DNA from: Limnanthes douglasii subsp. nivea
Lineage: Eukaryota; Streptophyta; Magnoliopsida; Brassicales; Limnanthaceae
NCBI GenBank assembly: GCA_036936605.1
Contig: JAUPFV010000002.1
Coordinates: 214,264,029-214,328,028 of the forward strand
DNA length: 64,000 bases
Direction of reading: 5' to 3'
Under the pieces are notes generated by a model. That model was not told the DNA's origin, searched no databases, and was given only the letters and a program-made list of their open reading frames with translations. Shown one piece after another: positions 35,881 through 50,200 of the stretch (within the stretch, counting starts at the first letter, position 1; each line of letters begins with the position of its first letter). Both the position numbers and the translations under genes were made by a program.

Positions 35881-37149
35881 TTATCATATTGTAAACTACT
35901 CTTGAGGTCATTGATAGATTGTTTTGTAGTTTCTTACGAATATCATGTTATGTTATGACTTTACGATCAATGACATTTATGACCTATGACGTTTATGTTC
36001 TTGTTTATAACTTGTTATGACTTTTACGATCTTTTATAATTTTTATGTTCTTGTTATGACCTTTGTGTTATTCTTATTATCTTAAGTCTGTTTTAATTTA
36101 ATTATGTTAACAAAATTGGCATAAACTTTATCAAGAGGATGCTAAATTTTTATGTCACATATTCATTGTTCGGAGAGAACTTTAAAGCCTAAAAATAGTT
36201 ATTGATCACACATGAAGAGCGATACATGCGATTCATATGACATAATTCATCTAATTTAATTGTTCATAAATATTTTAAAGGCAAAATGTAGCATTTGATC
36301 ATACTTAATGCACAATATATGAGTTGTATACTGCACATACCATGCGGTTTCATCATTTAGAGAAAAAAATCAAGGCAAAAAATAGGTTTATTACACACAA
36401 AAATACGCAACGTATGCATATACCATGTGATTAAGGTGGAAATAGCCTTATGTTGCATATTATGCGCATCGTTATGGTTGTATATCGTATGTAATGTGTG
36501 ATATACTCCTCGTATATTAAATTTATGGGGCAAACAATGAAACATTAACCGTAACTGGTGATAGAAATGAGCATATAATGAAAGTACATGATTAGACATC
36601 AATACAAGATAAGAATAACTTAGAAAATAACATTTAATGTCAAACTAAATTAAATATTAAATCATATTAGTCAAAGTCATATCCTCTGTTAAATTCATAT
36701 ATTTTAACTTGTGTAAAATTCATTAATGCATGCGCTTATTTAGCAAGGTACTCCTCCATATAATATAGCAAATCATTTATAATGAAATTAATAATTTTTA
36801 AATGAAATTTGTTGAACGATTGTTGTCGGACTTAGTACGAGAGGTCGAACTCTTGAACCATTGGTTTCGATTTAAAATAAATGTACCTTATAAAGACATA
36901 CTCACAAATGCATGGAGGCAGAGAGAGAGAGAGATCTTATGCACCCTTAAATGTAGTATAAATTACACACGAGTTTATAAAATAATATTGGTAGTCGTAT
37001 CTTACATCGTTCGTTTCACAAACTTGATGACTTGAAGCAAGTGATTGTCTTCTTTGATTGTCCATTTCATACCTATATAAGAAGTTTAAATTCACTCCCG
37101 GGCCAAGGGAAAAAATGTTAAAGGTGGTATTAAGTTGGCACCCAGTTTG
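35881..37149. other. AT-rich stretch before Tat element B
   Basis: No recognisable gag, protease or host gene. A (GA)n run lies at 36918-36932. If element B once had a 5' LTR and gag, they are deleted or too decayed to see here. Confidence 0.4.
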
Positions 37150-40100
37150 AAATAAATGCTACTATGTTTCTTATTGGATAATCTACATGTATTTGTATGG
37201 TGCAATGATGATGTAAGTGGAGTGTCTGTTGAAGTAATTTGTCATAAGTTGTCGGTACAAAGTGATGTTGAACCAGTTATACAAAGAAGAAGGTCTTTCT
37301 CTAAAGAAAAAGTATATGTGATGTTCCAAGAAGTTGATCGGTTGACCAAAATGGGAAACATCAAAGAATCTTAATACCCATTATGAACTGCCAATCGTGT
37401 TTTGGTCAAGAAAAATAATAGCAAGTGGCGTATGTATATTGACTTTACTGATCTTAATAAAGCGTGCCCCAAATATCCTTATCATGTTCCCTAGATAGAT
37501 CAGTTGGTGGACTCCACCTTTGGAAACAAGTTATTATCCTTAGTGGATGCATTTTCAGGGTACAATCGGATACAAGTATATCTGAATGATCAAGATCACA
37601 CAACTTTTATTACAGTTAAAGAACTTTATTGTTACAAAGTGATGACATTCTGATTAAAAAAATGTTGGAGCCACTTATCAAAGGTTAGTAAACAAAGCCT
37701 TTGCTAGACAAATTGGTAGGAATATGGAAGTATATATCGATGATATGATGGTAAAGAGCCTCAAGGAAGATATGCACATATCTGATCTTCAAGAAATGTT
37801 TTATAGCTTAGAAGCAGTTAATTTAAAATTAAACCCAGAGAAATGCGTTTTTGGCATCCGATTTGGAAAGTTCTTGGGTTATGTCATAAGTGAAAAAAAA
37901 GAATTTAACCTAATCTGGATCAGTTGAATGATCTATTAGTTATAGAACCTCCTCGAAGCACTAAAGAAGTTCAAAGGTTAATCGAATGATTGTCTGCACT
38001 AAAGAGGTTTATTTCAAGATCATCAGATATATGTGCTCATTTCTTTCAAATCTTGAGGAATGCCAAAGATTTTAATTGGTCTCCACAGTGTGATTAGACT
38101 TTTCTTGAGATAAAAAAAAGCATTTATCTTCGCCTAAGACGTTGTTCAAACCTATTTAGGGGGGAAACTTTATATATACTCAGCTGTAACGGAGTGTGTA
38201 GTAAGTATTGTGCTAATAAGAAAGGTGGATAATTACCCCGTTTGGTTTATTATATTAGCACAAGTCTGTTGGATGCTGAAAGAAGGTATTTAAAGTTAGA
38301 AAAGTTGGCCTTGGCATTGGTAATAACAACTACAATCCTTTGAAGAATGTTCTCCAAAAGGCTGATATATCAAGTAGGATGACCAAGTGGTCAGTTGAGC
38401 TAGGTGATTATGATTTTGAGTTCGTGCCCCGAACTGCAGTTAAGGCTCAATCAGTGGCCGATTTCTTAGTCAAATTTAATGCTGATATGCCCTTGGGCAA
38501 ATACAAGAGAACCAATTAAGAAAGTATGGTTAGTACAAACTGATAGCGGGTCTAGTACTATGGGATGTGGGGCCGGAATTTGTTTAACTTCTCCTTATGG
38601 TGATACAATATATCAAACTATATGTTTTGGTTTCAGGGCTTCCAACAATATATCTGAATATGAAGCGGCTATAATCGGTCTCAGACTAGCCCTTATATGT
38701 GGGGCAAAAAAAGTCTGATTGATGAGTGACTCCAAACTACTTATTCACCATGCCCAGGGGCAGTTTGGGGCAAAGAAAGAACAATTGATAAAATATTTTC
38801 TCATATTGAGAGAAGTTGCTGCAAATTTAAAAAAACATCCAATATGAACATGTCCCTAGGTCGGAGAATACTGTGGCTGACTCTTCAGCAACCATAGCCT
38901 ATTTTGAATCTTATCCATGGATTCTAATGTTAGAGTGTCCATCAATAGATTCAAGCCAAGAAAAGGATAAAGAGAACGAAAAGAGTATGAGTATATTTGT
39001 CATTTAACCCAAAGACTGCAGGTATGATATTTTTCAGTTTATTTCCGATGGAATTTTACCTCCGGATAAAGCCCTCGCTAAGAAAGTTAAATATAAAGCT
39101 CATGGTTTCCTGGTATTAAGAGAAGTTCTATATAAGAAATCATTTAGTAGACCTCTCTTGCGTTGCTTAGGATTTAAAGAATCCAAAAAAAAATTATCAG
39201 AACTGCACGATGGAGAAGGCTCTGCACATTGTGGCTACAAGGCCTTAACCAGAACAGTCTTATTAGCAGGTACTACTTGCCAACAATAATGGCAGATGCC
39301 AAAAATATGGTTAAGAGGTGTGATCATTGCCATAAATATGGGAATGAAATCCATGTGCCAACAGTTCTTATGGAATCTATATCCGAACCAATATATTTTG
39401 ATAGATAGAGGTTAGATTTGGTTGTGCGTCTTCCCATGGCCTCTGGTGGATATCAGACGATAATAGTGGCAATTGACTATTCCTCTAAATGGATATAGGC
39501 ATCTCCAGTAGTTGGAACTAATTCTAAGGGTCATAAAATTCATTTTATCCAACATATGCTGCAGATTTGGAGTTCCCTAGAAGATCACTACAAGTAATGG
39601 GCCACAATTTGATAATAAAGACGTGAAGATGTTTTGCACTTCCAGATGAATTCAACACTTTTTTTCTCCACCATTCCACCCTCAAGCTAATGGGAAATTT
39701 GAAGTTGTTAATCAAACGATCTTATCCGAGTTGAAAAAGAATCTGGAAGGATCTGCAAGGATGTGGCCAAGTTATTTGCAAGAAGTATTGTGGGCTTACC
39801 GAACTACTTCCTAAATTGCTACACAAGAATCCTTTTTTCTCTCGTTTATGAGATAGACGCAATCACACCAATAAAAGCTACTTTACCATCTTTCAGAATT
39901 CAAAAACTATTCCGAACAGACCAATGATATGGCAGTTAGGAATCAGATCAATTTGATTAAAGAGGGAAAATCAAAGCACATTTAAGAAGAACATACTATC
40001 AGGGTTTAATGAGAAGCATATTTGCATTCCATGTTAAAAAAGAGAATATTTTCAATTGGGAGACCGAGTCTTGAGAAAAGTCTTTTTACACACTAATGAA

Positions 40101-40248
40101 AAATGATTTGGAAAGTTGGCTCCAAAATGGGAAGGTCCCTATATGGTATATGGAAAAGTCAAGCCAAGGACATATAAAATTCAAGACAAAGAGAGCAAAG
40201 TATTGAAGGACTTATGGAACGTTGAACATCTCATGTTATATTTAGAAT
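37150..40248 (+). pseudogene. Tat-lineage Ty3/gypsy pol remnant (element B)
   Basis: Domains in order on +. RT from about 37200 (VEVICHKLSV, then NRVLVKKNNSKWRMYIDFTD and LNKACPK, LLSLVDAFSGYNRIQVY) has the catalytic YIDD box at about 37734. RNase H/connection follows at 37930-38500. A second, archaeal-type RNase H at 38530-38850 (QTDSGSS, SEYEAAIIGLRLALICGAKK, MSDSKLLIHH) identifies the Tat lineage. Integrase follows: zinc finger near 39200 (LHDGEGSAHCGYKAL), core 39420-39810 (FHPQANGKFEVVNQTIL), and a C-terminal barrel ending in LWNVEHLMLYLE with TAA at about 40248. Gag and protease are missing. More than ten stops and frameshifts. In the core the codon that should be the second catalytic Asp reads Ser (39593-39595). 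Confidence 0.85.
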
Positions 40249-40793
40249 AAAACTCTATTGTAAATATTTACCTTTTCATACCTCAATGTAAATATTAGGA
40301 GGGCATACTTTTTCCTACCTTGGTGGCGCGGGGAGATTTTAATGAGATGTCTGGGTTTTTTAATAACATCTTATGCCTTCTTCAAAATTCGTGTACAAAG
40401 TCTTGACCATAGTATGAGGATATCAGATAAATTAAATACCCATTAAACACCCCAGCTCTCAAATGAAGTGTCTTTGAGCTGACCGGATTTATTAAACACT
40501 TGATCACATTTATTAAACACTCGTGATTGGAATCATTAATGTTGATTAAACATTTATTAAACAGATCAAAAATATTGAAAACTACTTAAAACATTAATTA
40601 TAAGAAGACAATGGAGTTCGTACAAAATAAAAATGTGGTATTTAACTTGATTGGAACAATTCCGACCACAATTCATAAAATACCTTGACTATTCAAGAAC
40701 TTTGGTTCATAAGACATGAATTCAAAAAATATAACAAAATGCCTTCACCGTCCAAGGACTTTAGTTTTAAAAATACAACATAGCATTACAACC
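40249..40793. other. Spacer between B pol and its antisense gene
   Basis: About 545 bases between two convergent coding regions. The word TTATTAAACA or a close form recurs several times between 40440 and 40565, a loose repeat and not a regular array. No reading frame of interest. Confidence 0.5.
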
Positions 40794-43461
40794 TTAGGGC
40801 TTGTTCCCTCCAGTTTCTTCATAACCTTCGCCTTTCTTGGGACTCTTGAGTTCAACGCTTGAACTCTCACCAGTTCCTTCGTCAGAATCTTCTCCACTTG
40901 AGTAACTATGCTTGTCACCATTCACCATAGTATGGAAAGGGAGATCCTCAAACGGTACATATTTCCACAAAGGAACAAGGGTCTTCTTCGGAAAAGTTTC
41001 ATGGAATAGAAAAACCATGTCCGATTTGATCCTTCGTCTCTTTTCTCCAAAGAATCCACAACTCCGGTAACATACCTCTATATTCCTACAACTATCCCTT
41101 GGGCTTGTTTGCTTATTAAAGAAATATTCTCTTCTTCTTTCTCCTTGAGAAACTTCTCTAATTTAGTTTTATCTTCCGACGAAGTATTGATAGTACTAGC
41201 ATTGGTGGTTTGTTGTTCTTTCAAGGATTTGATCTGTGTTGAGGTAGAAATTTCTAGTCCAAAATATTTGGTCTGGAGCTCATCTTGGGCGCTCTTGGCC
41301 TAGCGTAGTTCGGTAGCCAAATCCTCTTTCTCTTTCTTTAAAGTTTCTATATGTTGCTGAGAAATGGAGAGATTGTTCTTCAAACCCTGGTTTTCCAGTG
41401 GTTAGGGAATTTATGTTCGTTGCTTGTTCCCTAACTTACCTCTCTAGATTAACTATCGGACGGATGTAACCCAAGAGGGCATGACTCAGAGTATCTTGTT
41501 CACTTACTATCTTTTATGTCTCACCATTATAGGTTACAACATTGGTCATAGTGGCATGAGAAAAAGTCCATTCGAAGTCATCTTTATCCAGGTCACTGAA
41601 GTACATGTTTTGAAACTCATCCAGATTAACATCTCCCTCAGTCGTTGGCTGTTCGACCGGTAGAAATGTTTGAGATGGAGGGTTATGTGGAATTTCTTCT
41701 TGTGGAGGAAGATCAGAATGATTGGAAAGAGGAAGATCCACAAGATTGTAAGGGGGAAGGTCGGTAGGGCAAATTACTATCTCTGATCCTAAGCTACCTT
41801 TCTTCTTCTTTGTAGCTCTTTGCTCACTGCCATCCTTACGTCTCTTATGATCTTTCTTTGTAATCTGGGGTAGATGATCTGATCCACCAACTTCCTTCAT
41901 TGTGGCTTCAACTGCCGCTAACAAAGCAACATTGATTCCTCTTTGATTCTCCAAACCAACCTTCGGAGACTTGATGAGATGGGTCGACTTTTGTTTTCTT
42001 CTTCTTTTATTCTTGATCTTGTCAATGTGACTAGGGGCTTTGTTTTGGGAAAGAAAGTAGAGTTTGACATCCGTAGCCTCAGTTCTCTTTAGAATAATAT
42101 ATGTTGGAGAAAGAGTGGTAAGTTGTTCTCAAGTAAGGTCTCTACTCCTCGTAGTATTCCACAAGTGAGACCTCAAAATGTTTTCAGAAGTAAAGCAATT
42201 ATGGAAACCCAATCCCCATTTCTATTATGCCCATTCGTTCAAATTGGTACAAGTAACATGGTCTGCCTCTAGGTGCTTTGGAAACATTTTTGAAAATACT
42301 ACAATAAAACACAACAGTCAGTTCAGAATATCAACATAGAATTTAGAGACTAATAAAAATATGAACAGATATTACTTGAACTTTTCCAGCGGCTAGTTAG
42401 CTGACTTGGATTGGTGGTGGAGTTTATATTTCTTCCATTCTCCCACACTCCACTGATAAAAAATAATTGAGTCCTCCATGGCTTATCAGACTTCAACAGA
42501 TCATTCACCACCTTGTATTCATTTCCCATATTGTAATGGTAAAAAATGATATGGTGGTTTTTGCATAGATTCGCCACAGCAGCAAATTGCTCCATGGGTA
42601 AGGGAATTTTTGACAGTCTAGATGCCATTATACCAGGGAGCAAAGTATACCATGCATTTGGGTTAAGTTAACTTGGGCATAACCTTATCAGATGGGAATA
42701 CCTGATTATTTCTGGGTCTAAAGGAAACCAAAGGCCCGAATGAAACCAACTCGCGGGACTTACAGTCCATGGGGGTTTCCGGAGTGATTGGAATTCTCAC
42801 CTTAACAAAATCAATAAAGCCTCATTTTGTCCGGATCCGATCCAGTTCAGCAGTATGGGTGTATACATAAGAAATTCTGAAGAGCTATTAAATATTTCAC
42901 GCTAACCTTGTTAAATTTTGGCCCTATTTTCCCTCCCAGGCACTCCAGAAGTGACTCGGTGTTGGGCATACCCACTTTCTTTTTGTTTGTCTGATCTTCT
43001 ACGTTGTCTTTTGTTTGTCTGGACGTCTCAAAGATGGTGTCTTCCATACTATCCTTCATGGTCTCCTCCATCACATTTGATTGTTGTTCGGACGGTTTAG
43101 AATCTTCTAGGGGCTTTATTATCTCCGAACTAGCAGGTTGAGTATTTTTAGCTTTTGAAAAGCGAGTAACCTTTCGAGCGGTGGATTTCTCAGCATCTGA
43201 ACCCATTTCCAGAAAAGGTGAAGGTTTCCGAACACTGGAAACTACTTTTTCTTTAAGTAGTGTTTTTTGGGACTTTTGAACTAAAGACCCTGACTCTAAA
43301 GGGGATAGGTTTGGGACAAAATATGTTTTTCGAACTTTTGATGTTCTTGATGATGATGATGATGAGCTCTTATTTGTGTTTGGATTTGTTTGACTGATTC
43401 CTCCACCAGGAGAAGCAGGGAGTCCAGCTGCGATTCTTGCATCTTTTCTTAATCTTTCCAA
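40794..43461 (-). pseudogene. Antisense accessory gene of Tat element B
   Basis: Minus strand, lying between pol and the 3' LTR. The N-terminus (43461-42910) is basic and Ser-rich, with DARIAAGLPASPGGG. A 'putative gypsy type transposon' domain spans 42800-42380 (RIPITPETPMD; IMASRLSKIPLPMEQFAAV; FFISGVWENG). A likely phase-1 intron starts at GT after 42375 (CTGGAAAAGTTCAA/GTAATA). The second half has a Lys/Arg-rich stretch with Pro-rich acidic text (41954-41514), a coiled coil (41420-41140: LKKEKEDLATEL, LEKFLKEKEENISL) and an acidic tail (SYSSGEDSDEGTGESSS) ending at 40794. The gene is broken by frameshifts near 42850 and stops near 42190-42260. Homologous in order and intron position to the antisense gene of element C. 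Confidence 0.8.
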
Positions 43462-43935
43462 ATCGGATAAGTTTAGCTAACCTCCTTTCACCAATGTGTT
43501 TCTGGTTGTGGATAATATACCGAGGCATAATTTTAAAGATTATCAAGCTTTCTCTCTCTATTTTTTTTTGTTTTTTCAGAGAGATAAAAAGTGAAACTTG
43601 TTTATATAGAGATGAAAATGTAAGAGTTTCATCTAGGGGGAGATAAATCCATCAAAATAATGATTAGGGGCTAAGAAGTATACAGATTACACCCTAAGTT
43701 ACGTTTTTAGCCAGTAGGTACAAGAACCTAGGAGAAAAAATGGCTAAAAGGTCAAACCAAAGCGCGACACGTGTCTCACTTAAAAAAAATTACCTTTTGG
43801 AATTCTTAACTGTAAATTATTCTCTTCGGATCCGATAAAGATTTAGTTGAATACAATATCAGATCAAATTTCACCCTGGATACATACTAAGTTTTATTTT
43901 TTAATTAGCTCTTCCAAAGTATCTTTTCAAGACCT

Positions 43936-43946
43936 AAAGGGGCTAC
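43936..43946 (+). other. Polypurine tract of element B
   Basis: AAAGGGGCTAC directly precedes TGATGAGG. The matching tract of element C (minus strand, ending 57490) reads GGGGGGCTAC before TGATAAGG. The shared GGGGCTACTGAT context supports both calls. Confidence 0.65.
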
Positions 43947-44300
43947 TGATGAGGTTGGATTTCCTTGACACTGACTATTGTATATATCTGAAAGGCAGTT
44001 CGGATATATCCAGTACCATGCCCCACCGAACAGCACAACCAAATAGAACGTGACTGAGCTGGTTGCTAGTTTTTTCTTATTTTGGACTTATGGGTTTTTA
44101 AACTTGACCCAAACCCATGATCCGACCCTGAAGGCCCACAAGTCAATAAACAAGTATAAATACCCCAATTGCTTTCATTTATGAGGGTGATAAAAGTTTA
44201 CTGCTAGTACACACCTTTTTTATCTCTACATTTTACATTAAACACTAAATTCCTAAAACTTTTCCCCAAAATATCCTTCGATCATAAATAATCCATACTA
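43947..44300 (+). repeat. 3' LTR of Tat element B (end approximate)
   Basis: Begins TGATGAGGTTGG after the polypurine tract. A TATA box (TATAAATA, about 44155) with T-rich sequence after it fits an LTR promoter. The right end is uncertain; by comparison with the 415-bp LTR of element C it should lie between 44240 and 44380. No 5' partner is visible. Confidence 0.55.
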
Positions 44301-45360
44301 AGCTTAAAATTAGCATGAATAAAACTATACTTAATTATAACGCGATATGAATAATGAATATGCAATCATGAATTAGTTGAATTATCATTTTCATTCTTCT
44401 TCGTGTTGATCATTGATGGTTAATTTATTTCAAAATCCACACTCACTGCATAAATTGTTATGAAATTAGTACGGTAAGCATTGAGTCAGAAATCAATTGA
44501 TCGTCGGTGATTAACATGAAGATGAATGACAACAATCATCTTGTATATTGAATGTAGAGATCTAAATCTCACCATACAATCACAAACGTTCATCAAGATG
44601 AGTCCAGTGAAGTTCAATATTGATAAATGTTTTAGGAACAATGATTTCCAACTTCAAGCTCATTTTGTAAATTGTTATGGAATCAAAATATGGTTCAAAT
44701 CAAACCTTCAGATTTTAAAATTGAAAAAAACAATAACATAAGATTTATGTGGTTCAAGTTATGCATCAATCATACCTCCATGGTAATAAAATCGATCTTA
44801 TTGGTGTTAAAAATTTAAGGATTTAAAAAAAAATACTTAAAAGAAATCTCACATAACCTGTACAAAACTTTTAAAGAACATAATACATGTTTTCAGAGTT
44901 TTCCTAACTCTCAGTATTCTCTTTTAGTGACTTCTTTCTATTTTCTCTTTATAAAATTTTAATATTCGAATCATCTAATTCTTTGTTTACTCTACCTTTT
45001 ACAAAATTTCAACTATCTTTTGAAACATAATATATATCGGATCTTCAATGTATATTAATATAAATATATATCATGCTCACAATGACATACCAAAACAATT
45101 GTAACAAACTTATAATATGTTTAACGTATCATGATTAATGGATGTTACTTATTCATTTGTTTGAATCCAAACAAATTCATCAAACTTAATCTCTAAAGAA
45201 TCTTCAGAACAACTAAATCTTAGAGCTACATAAAGTCGATATGCAAACCCAAACTTATATTGATGTCCAATCCTCATGTTAAAACCTAACCCGTATAAAA
45301 ATCAAATAATAAATCTCGTATTCCACCTTACATAAATTTGAACCCTCTTTTATTGGAAAA
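44301..45360. other. Stretch between Tat B and the copia block
   Basis: AT-rich and without a recognisable coding frame; nothing repeats here on a scale I can see. Confidence 0.4.
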
Positions 45361-45670
45361 TGGATTGGTCTATGCTTAATGATGTATTTGAATATTGTTA
45401 ATATGTTGCCTAATTAAATAAGCAATCAATTGGGTAATTTAACAAATAGGTAAAAACTCACTATGGAAGTGATTGTGTAAATATCATGTTACTATTTTGG
45501 AAACTATAAAAAATTGGGCCCAAATATTAACACTTAAGCCTAAACTATTAGTTTATGAACTAAATAAAATTAAATAATTGAGTCTGATTAAGTTCTTTGA
45601 CTACCTAGTTAACAAAGGGTACGCCTATAATTACGATTAAATTAAACCTAATTTATTCATATACAAGAGA
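45361..45670 (+). repeat. Recognisable part of the 5' LTR of copia body 1
   Basis: About 300 bases align with 50846-51160 as a direct repeat: both contain GGTCTATGCTTAATGATGTA (45367 and 50852) and TTAACACTTAAGCCTAAA (45527 and 51023) at similar spacing, with many mismatches and small indels. Similarity starts abruptly at TGGATTGG (45361). Beyond 45670 I can no longer follow it, so the LTR's right end, expected near 46700, is not seen. Confidence 0.6.
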
Positions 45671-47265
45671 TGCACAATGTTATTATTTCAAGTTATCGCT
45701 TATTTGGTCTACCACTCTCAATGGTTAGAAAAAACAAATAAAACTATAAATTATTTCTCTTATGTTTCTTTTACAGACTATGAATAATATTAAAGATTCA
45801 TAAGTACGAAGGAAATCCATAGGATTCAAACGAATATGATACATACAATAACTACTTGAATGTATATCCTAGTAAGTAAGTATTCTAGTAGTATAATCGA
45901 TTATCGAATAGAACGATTATTTTTATGATCTAATAGATATATTGAGCAATTCAATATATTTTAAAAGCTAGTATATAGACAATCCCTTTACGAATCAATT
46001 GTATGAATGTATATTTAAATTAATTAAAAGAAACATGTTATTTTAATTTTATGTAAATAATCCACATCATTGGGAATCAATATTGTTTAGGTAATTTTAA
46101 ATATATATTCAAAAAATTAAAAATGTGTTTTGGTTGATTTGTTCATATAAGCGTGATTAGGATCACATACTTTTATATTTACATTATTTCGCAAGCCAAA
46201 TTAATATTTTCACTTAATTTAGGATTTTGTTGCTATTGGAAAAAAGTAATTTCATTACAAACAAACCCTAAATTAAGTATAAAATTTAGACATCACAAGT
46301 TTACCGCAACAACCCGTGGTATTACTGCGATAAATTATTATCGGATGACTTTGTCGTGAAAAATCCTAAATCTATCGCGACCATAATGAGTTGTTTTAGT
46401 AAAAAATTCATCACTATAGCAATGCACCTTTGGGGATGCTAAGTAGTTCTTCATGCATCCAGACCCATGACTAGTAATATAATAGGACCTATTTTAATTT
46501 TTATTGTATGTGACTGATTAAGATGTATTTAGATTTGAAGTAGAATTACATGATTAAGGTTGTCCGGACTAGGGTAAGTAAATTATAAAACCAACACATT
46601 AACTCAAAGATATGTTGTTGGTAAATTGAGGAACATATGATCTAGACCATTCATGGATTAATCATATTGCAATAAATTTTTACCTAAATGAATGTCATGT
46701 TTGGCATATTTACTCACGAATGAGATTAAATCATCTATAAATTAATCATTAAGTTTTAATTGAAATAGATAAATTATCCCAAATGAGGGATTTACCGGTA
46801 TTAAATCAACTAAAATCGATTAATAATTATTTTCTCAAACTTATAAGATGTATGTTAGTTAAAGGTATCTTATTAGCAACATATGTTATGTTTTACATGT
46901 ATCATATCTAAGCATTGTTTAAGTTTAAGGATTTTATGTCAAAAAATTAAATCTTATGTGATGTGTATTAATATGTTTTGAATTAAGTGATATTTGTTAC
47001 AACCCAATGGGTAATAAGCCACATCTGTTAGATGAGTTAGTTTTTTACCAATAGAAATAACATATATAATAGTATATTAGGTATTATGATTATGATCGAG
47101 CACCAATGGTTCCAAAACCTATGTATCTTACTAAAAAAATTACTAAAACAAATTAATTGGAGGCGTAAGAGAAGTCTTATAGGTTGTGTTTGTCCTTAAT
47201 ACGGTGAGTAATTCCAATGATATTTGTTGTAATTGTCCTAACGAAAATTGTCATTGATACAAAGT
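45671..47265. other. Leader region of copia body 1
   Basis: About 1.6 kb expected to contain the rest of the LTR, a PBS and leader. A degraded PBS-like GGGTAATAAGCCAC sits near 47010. No coding block is recognisable. Confidence 0.35.
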
Positions 47266-50200
47266 TTATCATAGAGGTTGAGAATATATTTTACAAGAAT
47301 AGGAAGATAGATATCCAAGTACTGATGAACTAAATCTCTATCATAAAGTACAAATGCAAACATACCATAAGAGAGCATATTATTGGGATTTCAATGTTGT
47401 CCACTTAGTTAAGGGCCATGAAAATTGATCTCCCAGAGGAATGTGTGGTTCGTCTTATTTTTCAATCACTTCCTATTAGGTGTATGTATTTTTAATCTAG
47501 TTACAATTATATGTGTGAGAAATAGACAATTAATGAGTTATTTCTCATACTACACAAGTAGAGCAAACACTAAAAATGAATCTAATAAGGTTTATGTGGC
47601 GAACTATAATAAACGACAAGTCAAAAAAAAAAGTTTGATGGGAAGGAACCTGTTTGAGGAAAGAATAAACAAAAGGGTTTGATCAAAGATCAATGTTTCT
47701 TTTGCTGAAACAAATGGGCATATAAAAAAGGATTGTGAAAAGTGCCAACTTTAAATTAAATAATTTTTTTTCACTATTTTGGTATGTAAAGAAGTTAATT
47801 ATTTTTAAGTTTTATAAAACACTTGGTGGTTTATACAACTGTAACAACTCACGTGTGTATATATTTGCAAGTACGTTAAGGAGTCAAAATCTCAATAAAG
47901 ATAAAAGATCTATTTATACAATCAAGGGGAACTCATATCGAGTTCTTACAATTTGCGATTTTGATTTACATTTATTCAGTGTACATATGTTATTTTTTAA
48001 TTAGATTATGTTTGTACCTTCATTTGTAAAAAAAAATTCTTTTATGGTTTTATACAATTTAGGTTAGTCATATCTATTTGGAGTAATCAGTTGGCACTTT
48101 CATATAATATCGTAGTAGTTGGTTCTGTATATTTGTAAATTAATGATAGACTATATTTATTAAATATAAATGAGTATCACAGTGAAGCAATAAAAACACA
48201 AGAAATACATAACACGAGTAATAAAACTGAAAAATTCAATAAATATTTGGCACTAATTCTTACGTCATATTTCTAAAGTAATAATGAATAAGCTTGTTAT
48301 CGAAGGTTTACTAAAACCATTTTATTATTCAAACTTTAGTACTTGTATCAAATGTATAAAAAGTAAACAAACATTATTTAATATCATTAATATATCACCT
48401 GTCTCTTTACATGTACATCTTTTTTTTGTGATGAATCATAAGCCCTAGGAAATTTCAAAGGTTTTAATACTGAAATTAAGAAACAACTAGGTAAGATAAT
48501 TAAGTGTGTTAATGATAGATCAAGTGAACAACATCAATGACCATTTTCTAAATATGTAGACGGGTACGGTATAATCCCTCACAATATAATGTCAGGGTCA
48601 CCTATTATGAATGTAGTATATGCGAGATGAAACCATACATTTAAGATATGATGAGAAGTATGATTAGTTATTTGACTACCATTATCACTATGCGATGTGA
48701 CCATAAAATGTGCAACATAAATTCTCAATATAGTTATAAAAAAGACAACCATAAATACCACATATGAGCTATTAATTAAGTTCAAGCCTAGTTTGAAGCA
48801 TCTACATATATGGGGATGTTTGTATGAAGCAAAGGCTTATAAGTTGAATAAAAAATTCGAATGCAAACATGGTTAACTATATTTTATTGGTTATTTTGAG
48901 TACTCAAGAGGTTTTAAGTTTTATGACCCTTCGATTATGTTTATTTTTTAAATATGAAAAATAAATTTCCTTTAGTGTATTGAGTTTGAGGGTAAGAATT
49001 TAGAAACAAATGATCATGTGAGGAATAATTTATAAGGATTCATGAATTTTCTATTAAAATTTATTGTGTATTAGACGATTGAGTTCCAATATTGATCATT
49101 CAATACCATTTGAGCATAAAGATACTCATAATCAAACATATATTCAACTTTATGATTTTAACAAGGATACATATATGGTCTATTTAGAGCATGACAATAT
49201 TCAAGATAATATCAATCTTTTACAAGTATAACTCAATGACATTGTTCATGAAGAGCAAACTCTACCTCTACAAAAAATGTAACAAATAGTAATATTTCCC
49301 TTAAAAAGGTTCGCATATAAAAATAATATTATATCTTCGTATTACGTAGTATATCTTCAAGCACATGAAGATTCATGTGGTGTAATAGTATAGGCTCCAT
49401 CATCTTACCATGAAGTCATGAAGAAAACCGATTCTCAATTACGGATTAACATTATGAAAAAATAATATAAATCAATGCAAGACAACGCGATATGAGAGCT
49501 TGTCTAATTAACGGAATATAAAATACAGATTTGTTGTAAATGGTATTACAAAACCAAACACGTTTTTCATGGTAATTTGGAAAAAATAAAGGAAGTGTTG
49601 TAGCAAAATGTCATACTCAGCGTGAAGGAATTAACTTTAAAGAGACATTATTTTCGGTATCATCGAAATAGTTTTTTAGAAAATCCATTGAATCAGTTGC
49701 ACATTTTGATTTAGAGCTTCATCAAATGGATGTTAAGACCATTTTTCTTAACAGTTACATTGAGTAAATGATTTATATAATGCAACATGGTTACTTTGTA
49801 ATAATTTATCCAAAGTTCATAATATGAAAAAGTACGAAATATATGTATATGCTCAAATAGGTTTCTCGATACTTATATCACAAGTTTCTTGAGGTAATAG
49901 TTTAATTTGGTTTTGAGATAAAATCTATTGAATATTGTGGCTATCAAAAGTTTAATGTGATAAGTTCATATTTTTAGTACGCCACTAAATATATTTATTT
50001 CAAATAAGACAAACTTTGAGATTGAGGAAATACAAAAGGTTTCATATGTTTTGACAATCGGTATCTTGTTGTATACTCAAGTTTATACAAGGTTGGACAT
50101 TGGATATGTCATCTGGTTTACATAATTCGGAAATAGACCATTAAAAAGCGGTTAAAATGAGAATCTGATATAGTAAGACGACAAAATGACACATATTGAC

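Noticed and set aside
36802..37035. 77-residue frame as gag of Tat element B
   Set aside because: It lacks any gag or zinc-knuckle motif and does not connect to the RT that starts near 37200.
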